Shown in pieces: positions 61,440 through 64,000 of a DNA stretch of 64,000 nt. The notes under the pieces are model-generated. The model worked only from the letters and a program-made list of their open reading frames with translations. It was not told where the DNA came from and made no database searches. This DNA comes from Paraspadella gotoi (lineage: Eukaryota > Chaetognatha): assembly GCA_051294375.1 (NCBI GenBank), contig CM119265.1, forward strand, positions 24,037,015 through 24,101,014, in the 5' to 3' direction. How positions within the stretch are numbered: position 1 is the stretch's first letter; each line of letters begins with the position of its first letter. Position numbers and translations under genes: made by a program.

Positions 61440-62490
61440 GTCGGTATGTCGGTATGTCCGTCTATCGCTCGCTCTGTCATTCCTTCGCTATTTTCAGTCA
61501 CAAAGGCGTCAGTGATCGATTGGATTACCGAACCTTTTCCTCCTTTTTTCTCGCCAATTTCCCCCATTTTTTTTTCCAAGATTTTCTTTCCATTTTTGGA
61601 GGATTTTCTTTTTCATATAACTTATATCAATCATTATCCTCATTATTTCTTTTTATTTATATCATTTTTTAATCTTTTGTTTTTAAATCTCTTCCTCTGT
61701 CTTCTTCCATCTTCTTCGTACTTTCTTTTTTTCTCTTAAATAATCCTTTCCTTTTTTCTTCTCTTTTTCTCTCTACTATCTTCTTTCCTCTTTTCCTATT
61801 TCCTCCCTTCCTCCCTTTTCTTTCCGCCTCTTCCTCCTCTAAATGCTTTTCCCCATTTCTTTATTGACATCGGAGTCGAGAGTGAAAAATGTCGAGATTG
61901 CGATGGGAAAAACGGTTTGGAAAAAATATCCACAAATTGTGAAACGGTACACAAATCGACTTTTTTGAAAAATTTTGGATTTATAAAAAAAAACCGTTTC
62001 TAAATTAAATAACAATTTTTTAAAAGATCCTTTCCTATTCGAGCGAGTCGAGAAATCAACAATGCGAAAAATATTAAATTCACGCTAATCGAGAAATCTG
62101 AGAAGCGTGAATCTTTTTCACAATCGAGTGAAATCGTTTTTTTTTCCGTTATTTTTTCTCCCAACTTTTCATTTTCCTAATTTATTTTCCCGGGAATCAT
62201 TCACATCATTTAATTTCTTTCGCTTTATTTATTTTGATTAATTTAAGCGATCATTTTAACCCCATTTTAGGTCCTCGTTTCTGTTAATTCACTTCATTTT
62301 TTCCAATTTCGATTCACCCTCTTTTCATTTCGTCCCGTTTCATTGCCTCCAAATTCCCTTTGATTCATCCTAACTTCATTTTCTCTAATTTAAATCCTTT
62401 CCAACATTTTTCGTCTCTTCGAGAAATTTCTCTTATGTCGACCGAAACAGATTTTCTTTCTGCCAGAGGAAAAAAAAATTGGGGGAGGGA
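61440..62490. other. AT- and TTTC-rich intronic stretch
   Basis: Pyrimidine-rich to 61,860, then AT-rich. Only Phe/Ser/Leu-rich frames are present. No gene is seen. Confidence 0.6.
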
Positions 62491-62495
62491 AAACG

Positions 62496-62624
<129 letters not shown>

Positions 62625-62659
62625 ATCTACAAGAAGGAAGAAGTTGCGGCGGGAAAGAA

Positions 62660-62840
62660 TTGCTCATGAATTTTTGATGCTTTGAAAAGTGGGACGGAGG
62701 AATATTCCTCGGAGGATGAAGAAGAGGAGGGGGAGGAAGAAGAAAAGAGGAAACAAAGTTGGAGGAGAAGGGGGTGTTGAAAGAGATGCAGTGGATCGTC
62801 AACCATGGCCGCCAATTTCTGGAAGATGATTTGATTGAAG
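62660..62840 (+). CDS. Possible frameshifted acidic exon
   Basis: One plus frame reads FDALKSGTEEYSSEDEEEEG, an acidic tail and KRKQSWRRRG; the next frame, after a run of five G, reads VLKEMQWIVNHGRQFLEDDL then IEG to a weak donor, GAAG|GTTAAT. A single-base error in the G run would join them. The minus strand offers a rival: acceptor CAAATCATCTTCCAG, then GCGGCCATGG (ideal Kozak) opening 56 codons to a stop at 62,627, with an upstream donor CTTGAAG|GTGAGA at 62,878. The two strands cannot both be coding. Confidence 0.25.
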
Positions 62841-63404
62841 GTTAATGAACTTATGAAAGGCGGAGGGATTTGTCTCACCTTCAAGCGAGAAAATAATAAA
62901 CTGAAATCCCAATTCTTATGAAATTAATTTTAATTTCTAATAATTCTAAGAATCAATTTTAGCTTCATTGATTTCGTCAAAATTAACCCCTCTTTGAGAG
63001 AATACCAAATTATTGTCTCTGACATGGCAGTGAGGGTTTAATGACTTAAAATCATTACTTAAATTAATTAATTATTACTTAATACTTAAAATTTTCAAAT
63101 TTACGTATATATACAAAAAAATTTTATTGTGTATTAACTCTCTTATTAAAATTACCCGAAGATGAGTCTTTAACTTTACCTGTAGTTTAAACTTAACTTT
63201 GAAACTTTTGCAGTTTATAAAAAGAGTGAATTGCTTCCCAATTCCCTATTTTTCCCGCCAAATTTTCCTTTTTTCCTCACCTCATCATTTTCTCCTTTCT
63301 CTCACGCCGATTGCCGATCGATCACTTCCACAAAAGAAACTCTTCCTCGCCCTCTCTCACTCACCCTATTCTCAAATTCACTTACCCTCCGCTATTTTTC
63401 TCAG

Positions 63405-63606
63405 TTAACGCCAGCGACCGGCGCCATCGAGGATCGTTTCCCGGCGCCCCGCCTTCTTCGCCGTCTCGACCGGCGCTATATCCCGGCGCCGGCGACGCCG
63501 CCGACGCGGAATCGGCGTCGGCAGAATTGGAGAACATCGTGGAAGACACGAGGATTATCGATGTCCACACGACGCCGAGAATTCGACCGCGGATTCCGGG
63601 GATGAG
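63405..63606 (+). CDS. Pro/Arg-rich exon of the Ig gene
   Basis: The acceptor CCGCTATTTTTCTCAG is followed by 202 nt ending at ATGAG|GTGAGA. Entering in phase 1, it joins the 57,338 donor in frame: a split Val, then NASDRRHRGSFPGAPPSS, PSRPALYPGAGDAADAESAS and AELENIVEDTRIIDVHTTPR. It leaves in phase 2. The composition suggests a linker between Ig domains and the membrane, or a cytoplasmic segment. No membrane span is visible. An exon completing the third Ig domain is probably missing between 57.3 and 63.4 kb, so direct joining is a hypothesis. GC content is clearly higher than in the flanks. Confidence 0.6.
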
Positions 63607-63735
63607 GTGAGAATTTATTGTGAGGGTCAGTGTGAGGTGAGGATTTATTGTGAGGGTCAGTGTCAGGTGAGGATTTATTGTGAGGGTCAGTGTGAAGTGA
63701 GGATTTGTTGTGAGGGTCAGTGTGAGGTGCGGAGG
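63601..63735. repeat. 30-bp minisatellite overlapping the exon's splice donor
   Basis: Four to five copies of a 30-bp unit containing GTGAGGTGAGGATTTATTG and GAGGGTCAGT begin at the exon-intron junction. Each unit repeats a donor-like GAGGTGAG. The minus strand stays open (HTDPHNKSSP repeats) because 30 is a multiple of three. Confidence 0.9.
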
Positions 63736-64000
63736 GTTTGGGTTGGGTCAGAGTCACAGGTGAATGAGTGAGGTCATTGGTGGGTGTGGTGAGACAGGGT
63801 GAGGGTTGGCGAGGGTCTTGGGTGAGTGAGACTTTATTAGGGCTTGGGGGTCAGAAGCTGAAATACCACCAGGTAACGGTGAAACAAGATTACCCGTTTT
63901 CACAAATTGAATCTGTGATTTACTTCTTCTTTCCGATCGTTTATATTCCGTACATCCAACAAAGTTTCCTCCGGTGAATGTCAATCATAGAAAATGACCT
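63736..64000. other. Intron beginning, no further exon identified
   Basis: GGGTGAG-rich sequence, then unique DNA. AGCTGAAATACCACCAG|GTAACG looks like an exon end, but in the phase required by the previous exon it contains a stop. Nothing is called. Confidence 0.45.

Noticed and set aside
63855-63874. Small exon AGCTGAAATACCACCAG before GTAACG
   Set aside because: In the phase required by the 63,606 donor it contains an immediate stop codon.

Overview
This is eukaryotic nuclear DNA, probably from an arthropod and perhaps a crustacean. The support is: spliced exons with GT/AG boundaries, an extreme density of (GA)n/(CT)n and (GAC/GTC)n microsatellites, a short perfect (TTAGG)-type run at 58,922, and an immunoglobulin-superfamily gene with introns of several kb. 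There are no prokaryotic operons, rRNA genes, CRISPR arrays or credible long single-exon genes. Most long open frames here are microsatellite translations or run through N gaps.

Layout. 0-4 kb: parts of an unrecognised minus-strand gene (exons 2,302-2,421 and 2,149-2,189; possible first exon near 3,665). 4.4-6.8 kb: pyrimidine-rich, no gene. 6.8-10 kb: less repetitive, with a few candidate plus-strand exons, the best at 8,175-8,349. 11.7-24.2 kb: one locus present twice in direct orientation (A1, A2), with a 25-N gap between them. The copies differ mostly by 1-2 base indels, so this is probably an assembly artefact. 24-30.8 kb: repeats, gaps and weak coding fragments. 31.0-34.6 kb: an eight-exon minus-strand gene whose exon phases nearly all agree, encoding roughly 280 residues of unknown function. 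37.1-63.6 kb: exons of a plus-strand immunoglobulin-superfamily, adhesion-type gene (37,098; 56,372-56,550; 57,071-57,338; 63,405-63,606). Its large intron holds a second multi-copy locus (B1-B3, 42.4-53.4 kb), again split by 25-N gaps.

The minus-strand gene and the immunoglobulin gene are head to head, about 2.5 kb apart. Both carry in-frame trinucleotide runs (Asp in one, Asn/Asp in the other), so the local microsatellites reach into coding sequence. Seven of the N gaps are exactly 25 bases, a placeholder size that I associate with overfilled gaps after long-read gap filling. Three large repeated blocks abut such gaps. Copy number and reading frames in 11.7-24.2 kb and 42.4-53.4 kb should therefore not be taken at face value.

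I found no convincing new biological system. The most useful observations are the two spliced genes, a block with POU and MEF2 consensus sites recovered in both A copies, a tandem array of splice-donor-like sequence at the 63.6 kb exon edge, and a segment that is inverted among the B copies.
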